Positions 33,185-41,941 of a stretch of DNA of 51,182 nt are shown in pieces; the stretch's first letter is position 1, and every line of letters starts with the position of its first letter. Origin of the DNA: DASVAL01 sp035649575. Its GTDB lineage: Bacteria > Planctomycetota > UBA1135 > UBA2386. Position numbers and translations under genes: made by a program. Under the pieces are notes generated by a model, which saw only the letters and a list, made by a program, of their open reading frames with translations, had not been told where the DNA came from and searched no databases. The stretch covers positions 1 through 51,182 of the forward strand of contig DASRJH010000144.1 in the NCBI GenBank assembly GCA_035649575.1, given 5' to 3'.

Positions 33185-36100
33185 TCACCGCAGTTCGTGG
33201 AAGATCAGCAGCGTGTGTTCGGCCGTGTCGACGAAGAGGCTGCGACCGACGACGTGGAGCCGACAGCGTTTGCCTGCCTCGAGGCGGTAGAGCGCGTTGC
33301 CGGACTGACGGTCGAGCACCTGGAGCGGACCGTCGCGAAGTGGTGCGACGAGCCGGTCGCCGATCACGACGGGCTGACCACTCCAATCCTGATCGGTCCT
33401 GTCGATCGGCTTCAGGTCTTCCCCGGTCGCGATATCGAGGCGATACAGCTTGTTCGGAGTAGCGACCACGACATCGCGGCCGGTCGCCACCGGCCCACCG
33501 AGCGGGTCGGCGAGCTGACGTGCCCAACTGGGTTTACCGGTCGCCAGCTCGAGCGCTTGCACCCTGCCCTGATCGTCGGCCACGACGACCTTGTTGCCGG
33601 CCAGCGTCGCCGTCGGGCTATGGAGGTCGGCGAGCCGTCGTTGCCAGAGGACGTCGAGCATGGGCACCGAGTATGCGGTGATCAGACCGAGTTCACCGAC
33701 GGCGATCAGCGTGCTGCCGTGCGCCATCACCGCACAGGCGGGCTCCGCGAGCTTCGCGCTGGCCTTTGCGCGTTTGTTCAGGTCGAGCAGCTGCAGGCGG
33801 GCATCCGTGGTCGCGATGACGAGGAAAGTGTCGATGAGGACGGGCGGGATCTCGGTGGGCAGGTCCGGCATGGCCCAGTCCAGCTTGCCCGAAGACCGGT
33901 CGATGGCGCGCAATTCGCCGTCCAGCGAGGTGATCAAGACGACGTTGCCGTGCACGAACGGTTGCGACAAGAGGCCTGACAGGTCGCGACTCGCGAAGGT
34001 CCAGAGCACGCTCGCGTCGGCGAGGCGCAGCGCCACGAGGTTGCCCGAACGTTCGACGACGAACAGGCGGCCCGCGCCATCGACGGATGGCCGGACGTCG
34101 ACAGCGCTCGTGTGCTTGTACACGAGGTTGGCATCGAGTCGCAGGTAGCCGAGCCAGGATGGGGTGTCGGCTCCCGAGATCGTGGTCTGCACGGGGCGGA
34201 AGCCATCGAGCTCCACGCCGATCTTGTGCACGTCGGCCGGCGAGAGCGCCAGCAGCAACGGGGTGACTCCTACATCCGCGCCGTTGCAGATCACCTTTGC
34301 TCCGTTCGGCAGGCTGTCGATTCGCACCGGCAGGCGCACGATCCTGTCGAACGGGACCTGCGGGAACTTCGTGGTCAGCGTGGCCAACTGCTGCCTGGCC
34401 GTGGCGTGGTCACCGGCCTTCGTGGCGGCGTTCAGTGCGTCCATGAGACGGCAGATCGTCTCGTTGCTCTCGACGTGGGCTTGGAGCTCGGCCCGCAGCT
34501 CAGCGTCGTTCGCCGGCTGCTTTGCGAGCTCGCGGAACACCTCGAGAGCGCCCGCGAAGTCGAAGGCCGATTCCTTGGAGATGGCGGCCTTGAACAGGGG
34601 GTCGAGCCGCCGCTCGTCCGCGGTGCGCTGCAGGTGCTGCGCATAGGCGGCGGCGAGGCGCTCGGCCCTTTCGAAGCTCTCGCGATACTCCGCCACGGCC
34701 GCTGTCGCCCGCTTGCGGCTGTTCTCCGAGACGAACTCCGGCAGCGTGTTCTGGCTGACCATCTCGGCCAGTTCCCTGAAGTGCTGCATCTGGACCGGCG
34801 AGCAGAGCGCCTGGAGCGCCGCGATGTTGCTCTCGAGCTCGCTGCGAGAGAACGTTCGCGTCGGCTCGTCGGGCAGTCGATGGGCCAGGTTCTTGTGGGC
34901 TGCCTCGAGGCGGCTCAGCACGTCCTCGAAGCGCGCTGCGACGAAGGCGCGGATCTCGTTGTGCAGGTGGGGTTCCTTCCACACCTCGCCGGCCAGCGCG
35001 AATGCTCCCCTGAGTTCCCCCTTGGCGAGAGCGTCGGATGCCTTCGAGAGTTGATTGTTGACCCTCTGCCGCCTCGCCATCAGGAGCTTGCCTCGCTCGG
35101 CGGCGTCGGCGAAGACGATGCGACCGCGCAGGTCCTCGATCGGTTCGCACATGCCGAGGGTCTCGCTCCAGTAGTCCCACCGTTCGCGCGCCTGGGCTCG
35201 GTTGCCTTGCGCGAGCAGCTCGTCGATCTCCTTGTTGGCCGTTGCGATCGCGGACTCGAACGCGTGTTGATCCCAATACACCTTGCCCATGCCACCGAGC
35301 AGGACCACCGCGATGGCGACGGCGCCGATTCGAAGGAGCCGGCCCCCCTTGGTGCGCTTGAGTCCGTCGAGGTGCTTCTGGATGTCCTTGCGCGATCGGT
35401 CGAGTCGCAGCAGGGCTTCGTAGGTTTCGACGGCCCGGATCCGGTCCTTGGCCTGCTCGTAGTGGGTCGCGAGTGCTTGCAGGCAGCTGGCGGCGCCCGG
35501 AATGTCGCGCTGCTTCTGCCGGATGCGAGCTTCGCGCAACAGCAGCTGCGGCCCCTTCGCACCCGTGAGGCGCGCGTCCTCGATGATCTCGAGCGCGGCC
35601 GGAGCCATGTCGGCCTCGAGCAGCGCATCGAGCAGGTCCAGCGTGACCTTCTCGAGCTCTGACGAATCGCGCGGCGCGTGCGCCACGAGCGTCGTGCGCA
35701 GGAAGCTCAGCGTGGTCGCGTCGAATGGCGCCAGGGCGCGCGCGCGGCGCGCAAGGTCGAGAGCCAATACCGGCTCCTTCTGCAGCTGGGCCGCTTCGAG
35801 CAGCGTGGTGCCCGCGAGGCGCCGTTCTCCGGCCTGCTCGAGGGCACTCGACATCGCGATCACGACGTCGCTCGTGCGCTCGGTCGACCGGTCGCGCAGC
35901 GCCTGTACGAGCAGGACCGCCTTCTTCGGCTCCCCGTTGGCAGCCAGGGTCGTCGCGAGTTCGGCGAGCGGCAGGTCATCGAGATTGCCCAGCAGACGGG
36001 CGGTCGCGAGATCACGCGCGGCGCGCGCCGTTTCGAAGAGACCATGCGTGGATTGTTCGCCGAGGTCGCGATAGGTCAGCTTGCCGTTGACGGCCGAATA

Positions 36101-36808
36101 CAGCTCGCTCTCGCACTCGCTGAACTTGGCACCCTTGCCTGGATCCGCGATGCGCTTCGGCACGTCGTCGAGGCTGCCGATCGCTGCGAGGATGGTCTGC
36201 CAGTCGTCGGACCGCCGCGCGACCTCGAGCAAGAGGCCGTTCACCTCGAACTCGGGGCAGGCCTCGAACTGCTTCTTCTCCTTGTCGCTGGTCAGCGGCC
36301 CCTTGAAGAACTCGAAGGAGCCGTGGCGCCACGTGAACAGGCCATACAGATCCTCCCGGATCTGCATGTTCGTGACTTCTTCGAGCTGCTGCTTCGTGAC
36401 GAGGCCTTGCTTGACGAGCAGGTCTCCGAGCGGCATCTGCTCCTTGCGTTGGGTCACCAACGCGGTGCGCAGCGCGTCGACCTGGATCAGACCCGAATGG
36501 ACGAGGCGCTGACCGAGCTGTCGCGTGGCCGTGCGCGGCGGCACGAGGAACCGGACGGCCCCGTTGCGGCACAGGAGCTGCCGCTCGACGAGGGGGTTGC
36601 GAACCTTGAGCACACCCTCCATCTTGGACATCGACAGCGTCTGGAAGATGTCGGCAAGATTGATCTGCTGGAGATCACCGCGCATCGTGGCGATCTGCTT
36701 CGCCTCGCCAGGCTCCTTCGAGCCAGGGGCCTTCTTCCCGTCAGGACCGCCTGCGGTGAGCAGGAAGTCCATCTCAGCTTCGTTCAGGACTCCGCTCTTG
36801 TCAGTCAT
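33185..36808 (-). CDS. PATAN (DUF4388)-TPR-PEGA-PQQ multidomain membrane protein
   Basis: 1207 residues. Residues ~40-175 are a PATAN/DUF4388 domain (MRGDLQQINLADIFQTLSMS, KMEGVLKVRN, then GDLLVKQGLVTKQQLEEV). TPR-like helices fill ~195-480. One membrane helix is at ~485-503 (GAVAIAVVLLGGMGKVYW), followed by a long helical region (~510-815). A PEGA domain at ~820-895 (VRIDSLPNGAKVICNGADVGVTPL) leads to PQQ/BamB-like propeller blades to the end (LVALRLADASVLWTFASRDL, VQALELATGKPSWARQL). PATAN domains occur in signalling proteins, PEGA and PQQ repeats in surface proteins; the whole looks like a transmembrane scaffold or sensor. Its ATG overlaps head-to-head with that of the plus-strand gene at 36807. 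Domain calls are by eye. Confidence 0.8.
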   Translation of the reverse strand: MTDKSGVLNEAEMDFLLTAGGPDGKKAPGSKEPGEAKQIATMRGDLQQINLADIFQTLSMSKMEGVLKVRNPLVERQLLCRNGAVRFLVPPRTATRQLGQRLVHSGLIQVDALRTALVTQRKEQMPLGDLLVKQGLVTKQQLEEVTNMQIREDLYGLFTWRHGSFEFFKGPLTSDKEKKQFEACPEFEVNGLLLEVARRSDDWQTILAAIGSLDDVPKRIADPGKGAKFSECESELYSAVNGKLTYRDLGEQSTHGLFETARAARDLATARLLGNLDDLPLAELATTLAANGEPKKAVLLVQALRDRSTERTSDVVIAMSSALEQAGERRLAGTTLLEAAQLQKEPVLALDLARRARALAPFDATTLSFLRTTLVAHAPRDSSELEKVTLDLLDALLEADMAPAALEIIEDARLTGAKGPQLLLREARIRQKQRDIPGAASCLQALATHYEQAKDRIRAVETYEALLRLDRSRKDIQKHLDGLKRTKGGRLLRIGAVAIAVVLLGGMGKVYWDQHAFESAIATANKEIDELLAQGNRAQARERWDYWSETLGMCEPIEDLRGRIVFADAAERGKLLMARRQRVNNQLSKASDALAKGELRGAFALAGEVWKEPHLHNEIRAFVAARFEDVLSRLEAAHKNLAHRLPDEPTRTFSRSELESNIAALQALCSPVQMQHFRELAEMVSQNTLPEFVSENSRKRATAAVAEYRESFERAERLAAAYAQHLQRTADERRLDPLFKAAISKESAFDFAGALEVFRELAKQPANDAELRAELQAHVESNETICRLMDALNAATKAGDHATARQQLATLTTKFPQVPFDRIVRLPVRIDSLPNGAKVICNGADVGVTPLLLALSPADVHKIGVELDGFRPVQTTISGADTPSWLGYLRLDANLVYKHTSAVDVRPSVDGAGRLFVVERSGNLVALRLADASVLWTFASRDLSGLLSQPFVHGNVVLITSLDGELRAIDRSSGKLDWAMPDLPTEIPPVLIDTFLVIATTDARLQLLDLNKRAKASAKLAEPACAVMAHGSTLIAVGELGLITAYSVPMLDVLWQRRLADLHSPTATLAGNKVVVADDQGRVQALELATGKPSWARQLADPLGGPVATGRDVVVATPNKLYRLDIATGEDLKPIDRTDQDWSGQPVVIGDRLVAPLRDGPLQVLDRQSGNALYRLEAGKRCRLHVVGRSLFVDTAEHTLLIFHELR

Positions 36809-38348
36809 GAGTGCATACCAAGAACGCCCGGTTCGTACAGGCAGAACCCGCTGGCTCGCACGGATCCTCCTCGGGTTCGCTATCGGTCCGATGGCCAGCG
36901 TTCCTCAAGCGCTGCCGGGCCAGGAGGGAGCCACCCAAGCCAGCGGCGAAGTCGGGTGGATCTCGCCGCGCGATGAACGGTTTCGCAAACGGTTCCAGGA
37001 GCTCCTGCTCGACGAGCCGACGCGGGACCTCGAGGTCGGATGGCAGCTCGCGTCGGACCTCGGGCGACCCGCGGTGCCGCTGTTGTGGGACATGCTCGCG
37101 AAGGAGAAGGCGATGGTCGAGCGGCGTCTGATCGTGCTCGCCGCCGCCGTGCTCGCCGGCGGTCCCCTCGAAGACGAACGCCTCTTCGCATGGTTGGAAC
37201 CGCAGAAGCCGATGCTCGAGGAGCGCGTGCTCGGTTGCATGTTGATGGCGCTCGGTCCGAGGCGGCAGCGTGCCGTGCCGGGGTTCTGGACGAAGTGCTC
37301 TGGTCCGGCGAAGAAACCCGAGCAGATCCTCGCGATCGCGGTGCGCCTTGCCTTGGCGCGTTTCCCCGGGTCCGAGGAGGGCATAACACTGCTCCAGGAA
37401 GACGATCCGGGCCTTGCCGCCGCGCAGGCGTATGCGTGCATGCCGGTCTCAGTCCCCGTTGCGACGAAGTTGTGGAACCTCAAGACGCCCGAACGCCACG
37501 CCGACCTGTTCTGGCGCGGTGCGATGATCGGCGGCGCTCGGTCGTGCGGCGATGGCACGACGCCACAGGAAGGCCTGATCGAGAAGAGCAAGGTGGTGAT
37601 GGAGCTCCGCAGCGACCAGAGCACGGCAGCCCGTTCTGCTGCGGCGCTGTTTCGCGCCCGCGCGCGGGTCTTCCACGCCGATGCCGAGCTCGATTGGAGC
37701 CTGCTGCAACTTGCCGCAGCCGATCCGGCCAACGCAAGGCTGCTGCATCAGCGGCTCGGTCCCACCCCGCCCCCTCGCCTCGACGACCCGCAGCGGCTCG
37801 CGGTCTGCTACGTGATGTCGCGCGATCCGGATGTCGTCATCGCAGACCGCGCCGTGTGGGCGGCCGAAGAACGCATCAGGAAGCACGTCGCCGTGGCACT
37901 CGCCATGCGTCTGCTCGCCGAAGAGCAGCCGCGGCCCCTCGACGCGCTGCCCGCTCTGCCTGAGTGGGCGATCGTGCGCTGGGCCGCCGGGTCCGCGATG
38001 GAAGCCGTCGTGCTCGACGATCCACCTTTGCAAGCGGCCGTCGAACTGGCCGCGGCTGGCCGGCTCCCACGCCCCGTCATGCGCAACCTGCTCGAAGAGG
38101 CGCTCTGGCGGTGGGGCAGTCACCCGGGGCTCGGCATGCGGGAGAACGAACGCCTGCTGCTGCGCGACCTGATCCTCGTCGGCAGCAGCAGCGGCGGCGG
38201 CAAGTACCAACCCCAGGTCCGCCCGCACGAGCGATACCGACCGCAAGGCCTTGGGCCCGACGACGAGTTCTTCACGGTTGCGGTGGCGCTCTACGACTTC
38301 ACGAGCCGGCCGCGCCTGCCGCTGCCGCCCGAGTATCGGCTCCGCTGA
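36807..38348 (+). CDS. Exported helical-repeat protein, function unknown
   Basis: 513 residues from ATG 36807. The N-terminus (basic RTGRTRWLAR, then ILLGFAIGPMASVPQALPG) is a plausible signal peptide. The rest is alpha-helical with HEAT-like spacing (RFQELLLDEPTRDLEVGWQL, RPAVPLLWDMLAKEKAMVER, RRLIVLAAAVLAGGP), suggesting a helical scaffold. The C-terminal ~60 residues are extended and Pro/Tyr-rich. No enzyme motif is visible. The ATG shares two bases with the start codon of the opposite-strand gene, so promoters would have to lie inside coding sequence; ATG 36891 is a weaker alternative because it removes the signal peptide. Confidence 0.65.
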   Translation: MSAYQERPVRTGRTRWLARILLGFAIGPMASVPQALPGQEGATQASGEVGWISPRDERFRKRFQELLLDEPTRDLEVGWQLASDLGRPAVPLLWDMLAKEKAMVERRLIVLAAAVLAGGPLEDERLFAWLEPQKPMLEERVLGCMLMALGPRRQRAVPGFWTKCSGPAKKPEQILAIAVRLALARFPGSEEGITLLQEDDPGLAAAQAYACMPVSVPVATKLWNLKTPERHADLFWRGAMIGGARSCGDGTTPQEGLIEKSKVVMELRSDQSTAARSAAALFRARARVFHADAELDWSLLQLAAADPANARLLHQRLGPTPPPRLDDPQRLAVCYVMSRDPDVVIADRAVWAAEERIRKHVAVALAMRLLAEEQPRPLDALPALPEWAIVRWAAGSAMEAVVLDDPPLQAAVELAAAGRLPRPVMRNLLEEALWRWGSHPGLGMRENERLLLRDLILVGSSSGGGKYQPQVRPHERYRPQGLGPDDEFFTVAVALYDFTSRPRLPLPPEYRLR

Positions 38349-38398
38349 ATACCGGGATACCGGGCGCTCACCGGCAACGCTGCGGCGCGGGCTCATTC

Positions 38399-38427
38399 TT
38401 GACGCCCGTCGCAGGTCTCGCGAACAT
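38399..38427 (+). promoter_or_regulatory. Candidate promoter upstream of the kinase gene
   Basis: TTGACG (38399-38404), a 17-nt spacer and GAACAT (38422-38427). The -35 is a good match and the -10 only three of six. It would start transcription near 38434, giving a leader of ~108 nt to ATG 38542. Confidence 0.4.
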
Positions 38428-38483
38428 TCGCAGAGCTAGTTGATGCAACAGCATTGGCCGCAGCTGCGTTGTGCGGCCACCTC

Positions 38484-38521
38484 CCGGGCAAAACGGCCGG
38501 GCAAATCGGCCGGCAAATCGG
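38484..38521 (+). repeat. Three tandem copies of a 12-13-bp repeat before the kinase start
   Basis: CCGGGCAAAACGG (38484-38496), CCGGGCAAATCGG (38497-38509) and CCGGCAAATCGG (38510-38521) stand directly in tandem, ending 20 nt before ATG 38542. Each half-site CCGG/CGG is partly self-complementary. If the start were at 38440 they would encode a basic Lys/Gly/Ser stretch. Confidence 0.6.
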
Positions 38522-38541
38522 CGCCAGACAGAGCCTCAATC

Positions 38542-41500
38542 ATGGCCCAGTTGCAGAGCGACGCCAACCTCGACGGCGCCACGGAAGTGGAAGGCTACAA
38601 GGTCCTCCCGCCGTGCGTGATCTACAGCAAGATCGGCCAGGGTGGCATGGGTGCCGTCTACCGCGGGCGCCATCTCAACCTCGACATCGACGTCGCGGTC
38701 AAGTGCCTCAAGCCGGGCCTGGTCGGAGACGACGAGCAGTTCGTCGTGCGGTTTCGTCGCGAGGCGCGCTCCGCGGCCGCGATCAACCATCAGAACGTCA
38801 TCCGTGTCTACGACGTCGCCGAGGACCATGGCCTGCACTACCTCATCATGGAGCTGGTGCAGGGCGAAACGGCGCGTGAACGCGTCGTTCGCAAGCAGCG
38901 GCTGCAGGTCGGCGAGGCGCTCGAGATCGTGCATGGCTCAGCACTCGGGCTGGCCGAGGCTCACCGCAAGGGTTTCATCCACCGCGACATCAAGCCCGAC
39001 AACATCATGATCTCGTCGGCGGGCCAGGTGAAACTGGCCGACCTCGGTCTCGCGAAGGCGATGACCCGCGACGACCATGCGTCCATGCTGTCGGGGGCCA
39101 ACTTGGTCATGGGCACGCCGCAATACATGCCGCCCGAGCAATGGGAGGACACGACGTCGGTCACGGCGGCCGCCGACATCTGGGCGCTCGGGGCCACGCT
39201 CTACTACCTGCTCGTCGGCGTCGAGGCGATCCCGAAGGACTCGCTGCCGCGCATCATGCAGCGCATCGTGCACAAGCCTTTTCCCGACGTGCGCGCCGAG
39301 CGCGCCGACGTCCCGGACGAGGTTGCCGAGCTGATCGCGAAGGCGACGCGGACCGCCGTCGCCGATCGCTTCCAGAACGGCCAGGAGCTCGCTGCCGCGA
39401 TCGAAGCGCTGCAGTCGCGCCGCGTCGGTCTGCGCGACAAGGATGCCGCGCCGTCGACGCAGCTGCAGACGCTGCTGTCGCCGCCGCCGCCCAAGACGCT
39501 GGCCAAGATCAAGTTCTGGCTCGACGAGCAGAACCAGAAGCCCGCGAACGAACGTTCGCCTTCCGCGCGGCCTAACGGAGCTGCCGCTTCGTCGCGAGCC
39601 GAAGCCGGTGCACCGTCGTTCAACATGCAGTCCACGGTGCCGGGTTCGCAAGCGTTGCCGCGGCCGCGCCGTCTGGTGCCGCTGCTCGGCGCGCTCGCCA
39701 TCGTCGCCGCGGCGCTCGTGTTGTGGTTCCGCCCCTGGTTACCCGTGGACAACGGTCCGTTCGCGCTCGCCGCGCAACTCGAAGACTCGGGCCGGTTCGA
39801 GGAGGCGATCGCGGAGACCAGGCGTGTGCACGAGACCGACCCGAACCTCGCCGGAAAGGAGACCCGCTTGGCCCGCCTGCACGCGGCCTGGGCCGGCCAG
39901 TGCGCTTCGTCATCGCGCTTCCGCGAGGCCCTGCAGCAGCTCGACGCGAGCCTCGGCTTCGCGCGGGACCCGACCGTGCAGCGGCAGCAGCGCGAGCTGC
40001 TCGCGCGCATCGCCGGCCTCCTCGACAACGGACTCGACGGACTCGAACGGACCTGGCCCTCGGGCAAGCAGGTGCCGCGCGCGGCGAAGATCGAGTTTCG
40101 CGGCCGGCTCGCGAGCCCGCTAGTCGCCGCGTTGAAGCTCGGCGGCAGCGTCGTGGCGCGCAAAGCCGACGGCACCTTCCGCGCCGAGCTCGCGCTCGAG
40201 GGCCGGCGCGAGGTCGCAGTCGCGGTCACGTTGGTCGGCGGCGAACAGCTCGATCTGCCGGCCTGGACCTTCGACTACGCCGCTGCGTCCGCGGATCGAT
40301 CTTCGGTCCCGCAGCAGGTGGATCCCGAGGTCGTCGCGCTCGAGTTCGTGACTCCGCCCGAGGTGGTGGGGGCGCGAAGCCTCGGCGACGACCGGTATGC
40401 GGTGGCCCAGGCGACCGTGCAGCTGCGCGGGCAGCTCAAGGAGCGCGCGGAGTCGGTATTGGTCAATGAGACGCCGGTCACAGATCTGCAGTGGCGCGAC
40501 GGCGTCTTTGTCTGCACGGTGCCGCTCCAGGAGGGGCGCAACGACTTGCGCCTGCAAGCGCAGAAGAAGCTCCGCCGGGCGGCGCTGCGGCAGATGACCG
40601 TGTTCCGCCTCGGTGCACCGCGGTTGGAGCTGGTTGCTCCGTGCAAGGCCGACGACGTGACTGGCGCTGCGAGTTACGAGATCGCCGTGTCCACGGACGA
40701 GTGGACGCCGAGCGTCACCGCGCGCTGTGGATCTTCGACTGTGATGCTGGCCAAGGACCAGGAAGCGACGGGGATCTTCCGCGGCCAGATCGCGCTCGAA
40801 CCGGGCCCGAACCAGATAACGCTCGAAGCTGCGAACGTCGTCGATGCGAAGCAGACGCTCGCGTTGCGCGTCGAACGCAGCACGGCCGCGGTCCGCCCGA
40901 GCATCATGTCGGTCAAGGTGGTGGTGGGCGCACGCGAGATGCCGATCGCCCAGAGGAAGGCCGGTTACGTGCGTCGTAGTGGATCCCTGCGCATCACCAC
41001 GTCGGATCCGGCGGCGGCGATCTTCATCAACAACGAGCAGGTCGAAGTCGCCGGTGACGGATCCATCGCAGTCGCGCGCTACGCGTCGAAGGCGAAGGAC
41101 GAAGTCGAGTTGGTCATCGCCGCGAAGAATGCGAGCGGCACTTCCGAGGCTTTCAAGTGCCGGCTTTACTTCGATGACACCTCGCCGAAGATCGTCGTCC
41201 AGACGCCGAGCAAGCCCGTGGAACCGGGCAAGTCGTTCGTCTGCTCGGGAATCTGGAACGACTTGCGTGGGCTCGGCAGCTTGACCGTCGGCGACAAGCA
41301 GGCCGTGGTCGGACCGGCCGGTGGCGAGACCAGGTCGGGCACTTGGAAGGTGAACCTCGATGCGCCCGTCGCATCGGTGGACCTGCCGCTCGTCGCCGAA
41401 GACCGGGCCGGCAATCGTTTCGAGCAGAAGGTGCGGATCGAGGTCGCCGGCGCGGCACCTCAGGGGCTCCCGGCCGGGTTCGTGGCAGGGCCGGGAGCGG

Positions 41501-41934
41501 CTGCCAACGAGCTCGGTTTCCCGCGCGTGCTCGTGCACGAACCGACCGGGATCGAGCTGAAAGCACTCGGCTTCGCGCCGGGCGCGAAACCCGCGCTCTA
41601 TGCGGCCACGAGCGAGGTCACGCGACTGCAGTTCGCGGGCGAAGGCGCCGCGGAACCGTGTGGCGACCTGACGGCCGATGCCGTGACGGCGTGGTTGCGC
41701 GATGGCCGTGGCACCGGTCTCGCGTTGCCGACCAAGGCCGAGTGGGAAACACTGCTGGCCGCGCCGGCGGACCTGGGTTTCCAAGGTCTGCGCAGCGGCA
41801 AGTCGGAGTGGTTGCAGGGTCGACCGGACGAGGCCTCGTGGCCGCTCGTCACGGCGGCCGGCGAACCGGGCACGCTGCCGCGCGACCAGAGCCGGCCGGA
41901 CCTCGGGTTCCGCGTCGTGTTGCGGCTGCCGTAG
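38542..41934 (+). CDS. Transmembrane Ser/Thr protein kinase with large extracytoplasmic part and FGE-like tail
   Basis: 1130 residues. Residues ~20-290 are a Hanks-type kinase: GQGGMGAVYRG (32-42), VAVKCLK with Lys54, HRDIKPDN (147-154), DLG (167-169, the common bacterial replacement of DFG) and GTPQYMPPEQ (191-200). A linker leads to a membrane helix (~379-398, LGALAIVAAALVLWF). Outside are helices, several Ig-like repeats and a C-terminal segment whose motifs (LPTKAEWETLLAAP, then LGFRVVLRL) match only the end of FGE-sulfatase domains, so that domain is partial or degenerate. ATG 38542 is chosen because the kinase begins close after it; ATG 38440/38443 is in frame upstream. It could be a receptor kinase and a partner for the FHA protein at 5977 (inference). 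Confidence 0.92.
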   Translation: MAQLQSDANLDGATEVEGYKVLPPCVIYSKIGQGGMGAVYRGRHLNLDIDVAVKCLKPGLVGDDEQFVVRFRREARSAAAINHQNVIRVYDVAEDHGLHYLIMELVQGETARERVVRKQRLQVGEALEIVHGSALGLAEAHRKGFIHRDIKPDNIMISSAGQVKLADLGLAKAMTRDDHASMLSGANLVMGTPQYMPPEQWEDTTSVTAAADIWALGATLYYLLVGVEAIPKDSLPRIMQRIVHKPFPDVRAERADVPDEVAELIAKATRTAVADRFQNGQELAAAIEALQSRRVGLRDKDAAPSTQLQTLLSPPPPKTLAKIKFWLDEQNQKPANERSPSARPNGAAASSRAEAGAPSFNMQSTVPGSQALPRPRRLVPLLGALAIVAAALVLWFRPWLPVDNGPFALAAQLEDSGRFEEAIAETRRVHETDPNLAGKETRLARLHAAWAGQCASSSRFREALQQLDASLGFARDPTVQRQQRELLARIAGLLDNGLDGLERTWPSGKQVPRAAKIEFRGRLASPLVAALKLGGSVVARKADGTFRAELALEGRREVAVAVTLVGGEQLDLPAWTFDYAAASADRSSVPQQVDPEVVALEFVTPPEVVGARSLGDDRYAVAQATVQLRGQLKERAESVLVNETPVTDLQWRDGVFVCTVPLQEGRNDLRLQAQKKLRRAALRQMTVFRLGAPRLELVAPCKADDVTGAASYEIAVSTDEWTPSVTARCGSSTVMLAKDQEATGIFRGQIALEPGPNQITLEAANVVDAKQTLALRVERSTAAVRPSIMSVKVVVGAREMPIAQRKAGYVRRSGSLRITTSDPAAAIFINNEQVEVAGDGSIAVARYASKAKDEVELVIAAKNASGTSEAFKCRLYFDDTSPKIVVQTPSKPVEPGKSFVCSGIWNDLRGLGSLTVGDKQAVVGPAGGETRSGTWKVNLDAPVASVDLPLVAEDRAGNRFEQKVRIEVAGAAPQGLPAGFVAGPGAAANELGFPRVLVHEPTGIELKALGFAPGAKPALYAATSEVTRLQFAGEGAAEPCGDLTADAVTAWLRDGRGTGLALPTKAEWETLLAAPADLGFQGLRSGKSEWLQGRPDEASWPLVTAAGEPGTLPRDQSRPDLGFRVVLRLP

Positions 41935-41941
41935 TCCCGCG

